Positions 57,296 to 64,000 of a stretch of DNA of 64,000 nt are shown piece after piece. The notes under the pieces were generated by a model. That model was given only the letters and a program-made list of their open reading frames with translations. It made no database searches and had not been told where the DNA came from. Within the stretch, counting starts at the first letter, position 1. Each line of letters begins with the position of its first letter. The position numbers were made by a program, and so were the translations under genes. Source of the stretch: Geomonas anaerohicana (lineage in GTDB: Bacteria; Desulfobacterota; Desulfuromonadia; Geobacterales; Geobacteraceae); contig NZ_JAEMHL010000011.1 in NCBI RefSeq assembly GCF_016458305.1, positions 62,001-126,000 on the forward strand. The letters run 5' to 3'.

Positions 57296-58627
57296 TTAGA
57301 GAATGAACTGCGAGATGGTGTAGGCAACCACGGTGGAGACGCCCACCCCGATCAGGCCCGGGATCATGAAGCTGTGATTCAGCAGGAACTTGCCGATGCG
57401 GGTGGTGCCGGTGCGGTCCATGTTGATGGCGGCCAGGTCGCTCGGGTAGAAGGCAAAGAAGAAGTAGGCGTAACTTGCCGGCATAAGCCCAAGCAGCAGC
57501 GGGATGGGCAGACCGAGGGCAAGGCCCAGGGGGAGCGTGATGGCGAGGGTCGCAGCCTGGCTCTTAACGAAAGCGGAGATGCAGAAGGTTGCGATGGCGA
57601 AGGTCCAGGGAGCCATCTTGACCATGATGCCGATGTTGTCGATGAGGTACTTCTTGTTGGCGCTGATGAAGGTATCGCTCATCCACGCGATGCCGAAGAT
57701 GGAGACGACTGCGATCATGCCGGCGATGAAGACGCTCGAGTTGGCGATGTCCTTTGCCTTGACCTTGGCGGCGAAGAGGATGAAGGCGCCGTAGCCGAGC
57801 ATGATGAACTGAACCACGGTGGTCATCGGGATCGGTTTTTTATCAGCCGCCAGCGGAAGGAGCCACGGACAGCTTGCCATCAGGATGATGGTGCCGACGC
57901 CGGCGAAGAAAAGTGCTACGGAGACCTTGGCTACAGTGGAGATCTTTTTGTCCAGGGTGGTCACGTCGGCATCGAGCCCTTTGCGGAAGTCGGGGTCTTG
58001 CAGGCGGGCTTGGAATTCCGGGTCCTTGTCGAGATCGAGACCGCGGTTGAAGCTCCAGGCTGCGGCGGCGAGCACGCCGATGATGCCGGCAGGCATGGTG
58101 ACGGAGATGATGTCGATCAGGGTCACCGGGTGTCCAGCCTTAGCGGCGAAGCCCAGAAAGAAGGTAACCGCCGCGGCTACCGGGCTCGCGGTGATGCCCA
58201 TCTGGGAGGCGACGCTGGAGATCGCCATGGGGCGCTCGGGGCGGATCTTGGTCTTGATCGCCACGTCAGAGATGACCGGCAGCAGGGCGTAGACGGCATG
58301 CCCGGTACCGCAGCAGACGGTCAGGAAGAAGGTACAGAGCGGGGCCAGGATGGTGACGTACTTGGGATGGGCGCGCAAAAGCTTCTCGGTCAGTTGCACC
58401 AGGTAATCGAGGCCACCCGCCACTTGCAGGGTTGCCGACGCCGTGACCACCGCCAGGATGATCAGCATTACGGCAATGGGGGGCTCGGAAGGGGCACTGC
58501 GGAAACCGAGCACCAGCACCGAAACGCCGAGGCCGCCGATAAGGCCAAGGGCCACGCCGCCTTTGCGGATACCTATCAGCACCGCGCCGAGTACCAGTAT
58601 GAATTGGATCCAGAACATCGCTGCCAT
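57296..58627 (-). CDS. Anaerobic C4-dicarboxylate transporter, DcuA/DcuB family
   Basis: 443 residues with about ten membrane helices. Start MFWIQFILVLGAVLIGIRKG; family blocks VCCGTGHAVYALLPVISDVA, SVASQMGITASPVAAAV and PASYAYFFFAFYPSDLAAI. DcuA/DcuB proteins exchange fumarate, malate or aspartate for succinate. In Geobacter a DcuB-type exchanger supports growth on fumarate (established for the genus). A near-consensus sigma-54 promoter with repeated palindromes lies upstream, and a sigma-54 two-component pair is encoded next to it. Confidence 0.93.
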   Translation of the reverse strand: MAAMFWIQFILVLGAVLIGIRKGGVALGLIGGLGVSVLVLGFRSAPSEPPIAVMLIILAVVTASATLQVAGGLDYLVQLTEKLLRAHPKYVTILAPLCTFFLTVCCGTGHAVYALLPVISDVAIKTKIRPERPMAISSVASQMGITASPVAAAVTFFLGFAAKAGHPVTLIDIISVTMPAGIIGVLAAAAWSFNRGLDLDKDPEFQARLQDPDFRKGLDADVTTLDKKISTVAKVSVALFFAGVGTIILMASCPWLLPLAADKKPIPMTTVVQFIMLGYGAFILFAAKVKAKDIANSSVFIAGMIAVVSIFGIAWMSDTFISANKKYLIDNIGIMVKMAPWTFAIATFCISAFVKSQAATLAITLPLGLALGLPIPLLLGLMPASYAYFFFAFYPSDLAAINMDRTGTTRIGKFLLNHSFMIPGLIGVGVSTVVAYTISQFIL

Positions 58628-58702
58628 GACAACCTCCTATGTTGCTCTTGGTTAGCTTTGGCGGGGCCATCCTGGCCTCGCGTCATTATCTAAGCTTGGT
58701 AG

Positions 58703-58719
58703 AGCAGGCTTGATGCCAA
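58703..58719 (-). promoter_or_regulatory. Sigma-54 (-24/-12) promoter of the Dcu transporter gene
   Basis: Read on the minus strand, TTGGCATCAAGCCTGCT keeps the invariant GG and GC at the correct 10-base interval and most flanking consensus positions. It lies about 75 bases before the ATG at 58627. Transcription should begin near 58692. Confidence 0.8.
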
Positions 58720-58795
58720 GATCCACAATTTATCTAACCAGCTGAAGTTACAGTCAATATCCCCTCCAAAGCGGCAACCGCAAATAAAAAATGCC

Positions 58796-58900
58796 ATAAC
58801 CTTTGGCTATGGCATTTCACCCCTGCAGCACTAAATATGTTTAAAATCAGCTACTTATTAGCAGATATAACGCGAGGTTATCATTATAACCGAAGGTTAT
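58796..58900. promoter_or_regulatory. Three palindromic candidate upstream activator sites
   Basis: ATAACCTTTGGCTAT (58796-58810), ATAACGCGAGGTTAT (58867-58881) and ATAACCGAAGGTTAT (58886-58900) share ATAAC-n5-GnTAT. They lie about 110, 180 and 200 bases upstream of the predicted start, the usual range for sigma-54 enhancer sites. The first also forms a longer stem (58789-58817). Confidence 0.6.
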
Positions 58901-58923
58901 GCCTCTTCATGAGACGCATAAAC

Positions 58924-58962
58924 CACCTCCCCCAGGAGGGGGAGGTAGGGAGGGGGGAAGCC
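58924..58962. repeat. CCTCCCCCAGGAGGGGGAGG dispersed repeat
   Basis: A GC-rich hairpin of the same type as at 19037 and 21012. It lies immediately after the response-regulator stop and could end its transcript. Confidence 0.5.
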
Positions 58963-58963
58963 T

Positions 58964-60379
58964 TTATGAGTGCATCATCTTCAGCCGCTTGCTGAGGGCG
59001 GGCTGGGAAATGCCCAGCAACCGCGCGGCCAGGGTCTGGTTGCCGTTGGCGCGGGCAAGCGCCTCCTGCACCAGGAACGCGGCGGCATCGCTGAACGTGG
59101 GCAATTCGTCAAAGCCGCTGAATGGATTCTCTTTCGGGGGAGCCGCGGTGGAAGGACCCGCCTCGGCCTGTGCCGACTCGACCGCCTTCACGAAGCTGTC
59201 CATGGAGAGCATCCGGTCCCGGTGCACGCTCACCGCGTCGAAGACCATCGCCTTCAGCTCCCTGACGTTGCCGGGGAAGCTGTAGGTGGTGAGGAACTGC
59301 GCCAGCCCCTTGGGGGGCGTCGGCTTCTTCTTACCCAGCGCCTCGGCTGCCTCGGCCAGGAAGTGATCCAAAAGCAGCGGGATGTCGCCGCGCCGCGCCC
59401 TGAGAGCGGGAACCTGCACCCGGTGCGTGCGCAGCCGGTAGTACAGGTCGCGGCGGAACTTCCCTTCCCCTTCCTTGGCGGAAAGGTTCTGGTGCGTCGC
59501 CACGATGATGCGCGCCTTCAGCCGCTTGGGGAGGTCGCACCCCAGCGGGAAATACTCGCGCTCCTGCAACAGCCGCAAAAGCTTCACCTGCGAGGGGATG
59601 CTCAGGTCCCCGATCTCGTCCAGAAACAGCGTCCCGTCGCTGGCTTCCTCCACCATGCCGCGGCGGGCCTGGTCGGCACCGGTGAACGCGCCGCGCACGT
59701 GGCCAAAGAGGGTATCGGCGAAGACGGTGTCATCCAGCCCCGCCACATTCACCGTGACCAGCTTGCCGCGGCAGCCGCTGAGGCGGTGCACGGCCTGGGC
59801 GATCAATTCCTTCCCAACGCCGCTCTCCCCGGTAATCAGCAGCGGCTGCGGGCTCTTGGCCACCGCTTCGATGTAGGCGAACACGTCCAGCATGGAACGG
59901 TCGCCGGTAACGATGGCGGAGAAGGCCTCCGGGTGCGACAGTTCGCGTGAGATCAGGCGGTTCGACACCTCCTGGAACTCGCTTCTCATCTCCACCATGC
60001 GGATCGCCCGAAACACGCTGCCGACGATGCGCTCCTCTTCGTCGGTCTTGATGCAGTAGTCGAAGGCGCCCATACGCATGCAGCGCACCGCCGTCTCCAG
60101 TTGGTTCAGACCGCTCAGGATGATCACGGCCGTGTCGGGGTAACGCTCCGCGATCTGGGCCAGCACCTCCTCGCCGGAGAGGTGCGGCATGGTGAGATCG
60201 AGCATGACCAGGCCGATGCGCTTCTCTTCCAATATCGAGAGCACTTGGCGGCTGTCGCTGCAGGTGGTGATGTTGTTGATGCCACCGGCTGTTTCCAGGG
60301 TGAGGGTCAGGGAACCGAGCCAGTCGGGTTCATCATCGACCAATAGAACACCGAAATCGGGGTAGAGGGTCTCGGTCAC
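58964..60379 (-). CDS. Sigma-54-dependent response regulator (REC-AAA+-HTH, NtrC/DctD type)
   Basis: 471 residues. Receiver with Asp61 in LVMLDLTMPHLSG. AAA+ domain with Walker A GESGVGKE (about 184-191), the sigma-54 contact loop GAFTGA (about 230-235), Walker B GTLFLDEIGD and NVRELKAMVFD. The C-terminal Fis-type helix-turn-helix is NQTLAARLLGISQPALSKRL. The GTG start overlaps the kinase stop (GTGA). It should activate the Dcu transporter gene from the palindromes at 58796-58900. Long Pro/Ala linker before the HTH. Confidence 0.93.
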   Translation of the reverse strand: MTETLYPDFGVLLVDDEPDWLGSLTLTLETAGGINNITTCSDSRQVLSILEEKRIGLVMLDLTMPHLSGEEVLAQIAERYPDTAVIILSGLNQLETAVRCMRMGAFDYCIKTDEEERIVGSVFRAIRMVEMRSEFQEVSNRLISRELSHPEAFSAIVTGDRSMLDVFAYIEAVAKSPQPLLITGESGVGKELIAQAVHRLSGCRGKLVTVNVAGLDDTVFADTLFGHVRGAFTGADQARRGMVEEASDGTLFLDEIGDLSIPSQVKLLRLLQEREYFPLGCDLPKRLKARIIVATHQNLSAKEGEGKFRRDLYYRLRTHRVQVPALRARRGDIPLLLDHFLAEAAEALGKKKPTPPKGLAQFLTTYSFPGNVRELKAMVFDAVSVHRDRMLSMDSFVKAVESAQAEAGPSTAAPPKENPFSGFDELPTFSDAAAFLVQEALARANGNQTLAARLLGISQPALSKRLKMMHS

Positions 60380-62193
60380 GCGTCAACCTCCTTGTGATGG
60401 GCGGGCAGGGTCAGGGTGACCGTGGTGCCGCTGCCGTCGGATTGGAACTCGAGGGTGCCGCCGTGCTCCTTGACGATCCCGGCGGAGACGGAAAGCCCCA
60501 GGCCGGTGCCACCCTGGTCCTGCTTGGTGGTGAAAAAGGGATCAGTCAGGCGGGACAGGTGCTCGGGAGCAATGCCGGTCCCCTCGTCGCGCAGCCTGAG
60601 CACCACGGAGTCGCGGAAGGCGTCGTGCCAAGTGACGAGCTCGATGCCACGCTCCGGGTCGGGGAGCGCCTGGCACGCGTTCAGGATCAGGTTGACCAGC
60701 ACCTGTTCGATGCGCTGTCGGCTGCCGCGCACACGGGGCAGCCCCTTGCGGTAACCGACGCTGAAGTTGCGGGTCGCCTTGCGGATGGTCGGCTCCACCA
60801 GCCGCACCGCCGCCTGGGCTGCGGTGTTGAGGTCGATGACGTCATTGCCGCTGGTGGTGTCCTGGCGGGCGAAATCCTTCAGGTCGTCGACGATCCTCTT
60901 GATGCGCTTGCCGGCATCCTGGATCTTCGCCAGCGACTTGGGCACCTCCTGGCGCATCCTGGAGTACGGCAGGCCGCCGCAGGTGAAGTCGCCGTTTTCC
61001 TCGAAGTAGCGTTCCAGGATCTTGGTGGCGTCGGTGTGGAAGCGCTTCAGGATCGGGGCCTCCAGCAGGATAATGCCGGTGGGGTTGTTGATCTCGTGCG
61101 CCACGCCCGAGACGAGTACGCCCAGCGCCGCCATCTTGTCCGCCTGCACCAGTTGCTGCTGGTTGAGCCGCAGCTCCTCCTCGACCTGGCGCCGTTCCGC
61201 GATCTCCCGGGTCAGGTCCGCCGTTCTGAGGGCTACCTGCCGGTGCAGCGTGCGCGACCAGAGGGCAAAGCCGCTCAATAGGAGGAAGAGCGGTACGACC
61301 ACCACCGCGGCGTATTTCACGATGGTCCACCAGTCGATGGGCGTCGTGTCGACCACCCCGAGCCACTTGTTGTGAATGGCGTCGTACTGCCCCGTCTTCT
61401 TGAGGATCGCGAGCCCTTCGTTGAAGCGCGACAGGAGCTCGACATTCCCCTTGTCCACTGCGTAGCAGTAGCGCTGGGTGGCGACGTTGCGCACTACCGG
61501 CACCAGGTTGCTCAGTTTCAGCTCCCGGATCATGTACATGCCCGGGACGATGGCCACCACCGCGTATTCGACCTTGCCTGAGGCCACCATGCGCAGCGCG
61601 TCGGCGGGGGTATCGGTCAGGGTAAGCCTGTCGCCAAGCCCCTGCCGGAGCAGGTAGTCGTGCATGATGCCGCCGCGATGCACAGCGACCGTCTTCCCCT
61701 TGAGCTCTTCCAGGGTATTGACGGATGGGTTGTCCTTGCGGCCGAAGATGGCGTGGTTGACCACGGCATGGGGCACCGAGAAGTCCACCTCGCCCGACCG
61801 CTCGGCTGAATACGACATCCCCTGCAGCACGTCCACCCGCCCGGACTGGAGCGCCTCGCGCATCTGGGACCAGTTCCCCAGCCGGAACTCCACCTTCATC
61901 CCCATGACCTCGGCGATGGCGCGGGTCAGGTCAACGTTGTAGCCGGCGGGCTGGCCGGAGCGGTCGATGAACTCGTAAGGGGGATAGTCCCGGTCGCCGC
62001 CGACCACCACGGTACGGGTCGGCGCGGCCGCGGCCGTGCCGGCTGCCAGGAGTATGAAAGGAGCGGCAAAAAGGGAGAGGACGAAAAGGGAGAAAAAAAC
62101 GAGGAGGAGGCGCCCCCTCCCCTGCCCATCGGGGAGGAGTTGCGCAGTTCCGGTGCGAATGCGGCTAATGATCCTAAGCCGACTGTGTTTCAT
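60376..62193 (-). CDS. Sensor histidine kinase with periplasmic solute-binding (SBP_bac_3) domain
   Basis: About 605 residues. After a signal/TM segment (LLLVFFSLFVLSLFAAPFILLA) comes a type-3 solute-binding domain (VVVGGDRDYPPYEFIDRSGQ, GYNVDLTRAIAEVMGM). A second TM (VVVVPLFLLLSGFALW) follows, then HisKA with the phospho-His in VSGVAHEINNPTG and the HATPase (LNACQALPDPERG, FFTTKQDQGGTGLGLSV). The binding domain is of the amino-acid or organic-acid type, so it may read a periplasmic ligand directly. Four bases after the GTPase stop and overlapping the regulator, it forms one operon. Confidence 0.9.
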   Translation of the reverse strand: MKHSRLRIISRIRTGTAQLLPDGQGRGRLLLVFFSLFVLSLFAAPFILLAAGTAAAAPTRTVVVGGDRDYPPYEFIDRSGQPAGYNVDLTRAIAEVMGMKVEFRLGNWSQMREALQSGRVDVLQGMSYSAERSGEVDFSVPHAVVNHAIFGRKDNPSVNTLEELKGKTVAVHRGGIMHDYLLRQGLGDRLTLTDTPADALRMVASGKVEYAVVAIVPGMYMIRELKLSNLVPVVRNVATQRYCYAVDKGNVELLSRFNEGLAILKKTGQYDAIHNKWLGVVDTTPIDWWTIVKYAAVVVVPLFLLLSGFALWSRTLHRQVALRTADLTREIAERRQVEEELRLNQQQLVQADKMAALGVLVSGVAHEINNPTGIILLEAPILKRFHTDATKILERYFEENGDFTCGGLPYSRMRQEVPKSLAKIQDAGKRIKRIVDDLKDFARQDTTSGNDVIDLNTAAQAAVRLVEPTIRKATRNFSVGYRKGLPRVRGSRQRIEQVLVNLILNACQALPDPERGIELVTWHDAFRDSVVLRLRDEGTGIAPEHLSRLTDPFFTTKQDQGGTGLGLSVSAGIVKEHGGTLEFQSDGSGTTVTLTLPAHHKEVDA

Positions 62194-62197
62194 GGTC

Positions 62198-63112
62198 TTA
62201 TTCCGGCACAACCGGTGCCTGTTGGTGCTGCTCGCCGACCTCGATCCCCGCGAAACGGAGCAGCTCCGCCTCGACGTCCTCCGGGGTCCCGGGCTCCTCA
62301 AAACTGATGCGGCCGGCCTTGCCTGCACGCAACTCGCGCAGGAAGGTCTCGGCCGCGCGATGCACGTCGACCACGCCGCCGCTCATGATGCAGCCCAGGC
62401 AGCGTCCCACCGCCTCCACCACCTCGTACGGGGTCTCGGGGAGCTCGGCCAGCTTGTAGCGCTCCTTCAGCAGCTCGGGGTAACGGCGCATCATGTAGGC
62501 GGCCGCGAAAACCCCGACATTGGTGTAGTCGAGGGCGTTGGCGCCGATAGCTCCGCTGGCGGCCAGACGGTAGGCGCCCCCCTGGTCGTCCATGGCGGGC
62601 CAGAGCAGACCGGGGGTATCGAAGATGAGGATGCCGTTGTTGAGCGGGATCTGCTGCGGGCGCATGGTCACCGCCGGGCGGTCCCCCACCTTGGCGATGC
62701 TTCTCCCCGCCAACGTGTTGATCAGCGTCGACTTGCCCACGTTGGGGATGCCGACCACCATGGTGCGGATCGGGTAGCCCGGGTTGCCACGGTGCGGCAC
62801 CAGTTGCTTGCACAGCTTCACCAGGCTCTTCACCTCCGGGATGTTCTTCGCCACCAGCGGCAGCGCGCGTACCCCCGAGTTCTTCTGGAAGTGCTGCACC
62901 CAGGCCCTGGTCGCAGCCGGGTCGGCTATATCATTTTTGTTCAGCACCTTGATGCAGGGCTTGTTCCGGCGCACCTGCTCCAGCAGGTGGTTAGAGCTGG
63001 AGTACGGGAGGCGTGCATCGAGCACCTCGATGATCAGGTCGATCTTGCGGACCAGTTCCGAGATCTGTTCGAGCGCCTTGCTCATGTGGCCGGGATACCA
63101 TCTAATCGTCAT
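62198..63112 (-). CDS. ylqF: Ribosome-biogenesis GTPase, RbgA/YlqF type (circularly permuted)
   Basis: 304 residues. G motifs occur in permuted order: G4 LNKNDI first, then G1 GIPNVGKSTLIN and G3 DTPGLLWP. N-terminal start IRWYPGHMSKALEQI and C-terminal helical domain are typical of YlqF/RbgA, which helps mature the 50S subunit. It heads a unit with the sensor kinase and regulator, an unusual pairing of a housekeeping gene with a transport-control system, likely by chance of spacing (5 bases). Confidence 0.92.
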   Translation of the reverse strand: MTIRWYPGHMSKALEQISELVRKIDLIIEVLDARLPYSSSNHLLEQVRRNKPCIKVLNKNDIADPAATRAWVQHFQKNSGVRALPLVAKNIPEVKSLVKLCKQLVPHRGNPGYPIRTMVVGIPNVGKSTLINTLAGRSIAKVGDRPAVTMRPQQIPLNNGILIFDTPGLLWPAMDDQGGAYRLAASGAIGANALDYTNVGVFAAAYMMRRYPELLKERYKLAELPETPYEVVEAVGRCLGCIMSGGVVDVHRAAETFLRELRAGKAGRISFEEPGTPEDVEAELLRFAGIEVGEQHQQAPVVPE

Positions 63113-63358
63113 CTACTCTTCCTTGGCACTACAGAATCAAACACAAGGCGACACCATAGCACAGGTGCCGCTTAAAATGCCACACCGCTTCGGCCACTGC
63201 CGACCGCTCTCATGTGTAGCGCACGCCTCAAGCATTAATATTAACCCGATTGACTCAGGTTGCCAGCGAGGCTAGCATTGCAAATGTTAAACATTACACA
63301 TCTTTGGAAAGGAGCAGGTTTACCGGCGGCGCCAAGGGCCGCGGCAGGAGAACGAGCG

Positions 63359-63913
63359 ATGAGAGAGCTACTGGCAGAGGCAATCAGGCTGGCGGTGAAC
63401 GTGGAGAGAAACAGCGAGCGACTGTACCGGATGGGCGCCATGGCCGCGACAGAATTGGTGCACAGGAGCTTCTTCGAGCGCCTGGCCCAGGAAGAGTCAC
63501 GGCACATCGAGGCCCTGCTGCAGCAGCTCTCACAGCGCGAGGCTGCGGAAACGGAGCCCGCCGCGATGCCGGCGCGGATCCCAGCTACAGTGGAAGCGGC
63601 AACGCCTCCCGTCAATCACCTGCACCAGGCACTGCTCGACAAGCGTTTCAGCATCGACCTTTACGCAACCTTTTGCCGCTGCTTTAAAGAGCCCGCCCTG
63701 TGCCGGTTCTTCGATGCCGCACTGGCCGTCGCTCGCAGGGAGTTCAAGCTGATCACCGCGGAGTACCTCAAGGGAAGCCGCAGCGACGTGTCCGCCTCTT
63801 CTCCTCCGCGACGCAGCCACGTGCGGGGCGACCTCCCCCACCGCATCCCCAACCGCCACACCCAGCTCTTCTTCGCCATGCAGGACTGCGGCAGGCAGTC
63901 CCGTATCGGCTGA
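63359..63913 (+). CDS. Ferritin-like / rubrerythrin-related diiron-fold protein
   Basis: About 184 residues. Helices with the pattern AVNVERNSERLYRMGAMAA and FFERLAQEESRHIEALLQQL supply the first Glu and an ExxH metal pair. A second half has DKRFSIDLYATFCRCFKEPALCRFFDAAL and AVARREFKLITAEYL, quoted as FSIDLYATFCRCF and AVARREFKLITAEY. The second ExxH of a full diiron site is not clear, so metal content is uncertain. ATG 63359 has AGGAG upstream; in-frame codons back to 63260 are less protein-like. Divergent from the GTPase gene. Confidence 0.7.
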   Translation: MRELLAEAIRLAVNVERNSERLYRMGAMAATELVHRSFFERLAQEESRHIEALLQQLSQREAAETEPAAMPARIPATVEAATPPVNHLHQALLDKRFSIDLYATFCRCFKEPALCRFFDAALAVARREFKLITAEYLKGSRSDVSASSPPRRSHVRGDLPHRIPNRHTQLFFAMQDCGRQSRIG

Positions 63914-63952
63914 TCCTGAAGCCGCCTCAGGCTACTCAGCTCCCCACCCTTT

Positions 63953-63985
63953 CAGGCTGCCTCGGGCGCAAGCTCGGGCAGCCTG
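63953..63985 (+). terminator. Probable terminator of the ferritin-like gene
   Basis: CAGGCTGCC (from 63953) pairs with GGCAGCCTG (to 63985) across a GC-rich loop, followed by CTCTTGTT. Confidence 0.65.
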
Positions 63986-64000
63986 CTCTTGTTGATCCTC

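Overview
The window comes from a Geobacter-type deltaproteobacterium (Desulfuromonadota, Geobacteraceae such as Geobacter, Geomonas or Citrifermentans). This is inferred from gene content: a four-subunit 2-oxoglutarate:ferredoxin oxidoreductase beside malate dehydrogenase and a monomeric isocitrate dehydrogenase, an anaerobic C4-dicarboxylate exchanger, a lactate/glycolate oxidation cluster, the carboxyspermidine route to polyamines, many PAS/HD-GYP/sigma-54 signalling proteins, and high-GC DNA with dispersed intergenic repeats. No rRNA or CRISPR array was seen. One tRNA (initiator fMet) is present.

Layout. 1-7300: an ORF-poor left edge, then hslO (Hsp33), glgP (alpha-glucan phosphorylase), a small secreted repeat protein and mgtA, all on the minus strand. 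7301-13330: a mobile or accessory block ending at the 3' side of tRNA-fMet. It holds a tyrosine integrase next to the tRNA, an excisionase-like gene, two paralogous small zinc-ribbon proteins, a metallophosphoesterase, a second integrase-like gene, an IS-end-like nested inverted repeat, and about 550 bases without a gene but packed with at least a dozen unrelated hairpins (8895-9440). That last stretch is the least explained part of the window.

13341-24940: core genes rlmB, pyrF, proS, ispG, an isochorismatase-like hydrolase, an amidohydrolase, a PEBP-family protein, rlmD and cca, separated by several families of dispersed inverted repeats. 24964-29114: a hybrid sensor kinase convergent with an HD-GYP protein; the two stop codons share CTAG. 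29391-35541: a TCA-cycle cluster transcribed icd, mdh, korD, korA, korB, korC, with a perfect 10+1+10 palindrome upstream of icd. 36063-38549: a LysM lipoprotein and aspS.

38924-48732: a lactate/glycolate utilisation locus. On the minus strand lie lctP, lrgA, lrgB, glcD, glcF and an FCD-type GntR regulator. Divergent from lctP are lutC and a fused lutB-lutA. A GntR-like operator overlaps the predicted lctP promoter. 48813-50574: small membrane, YceI and DNA-proximal small proteins. 50797-55663: a polyamine operon transcribed XRE-cupin regulator, carboxy(nor)spermidine dehydrogenase, carboxynorspermidine decarboxylase, arginine decarboxylase. 56169-57041: folD. 57296-63112: an RbgA-like GTPase, a solute-binding-domain sensor kinase and a sigma-54 response regulator, followed by a Dcu C4-dicarboxylate carrier. 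The carrier is preceded by a near-consensus sigma-54 promoter and three copies of an ATAAC-N5-GnTAT palindrome. The window ends with a ferritin-like protein.

The main metabolic story is oxidation of organic acids. Lactate or glycolate is imported and oxidised to the pyruvate/glyoxylate level, the TCA enzymes make reduced ferredoxin and NAD(P)H, and C4 acids are exchanged under two-component, sigma-54 control.
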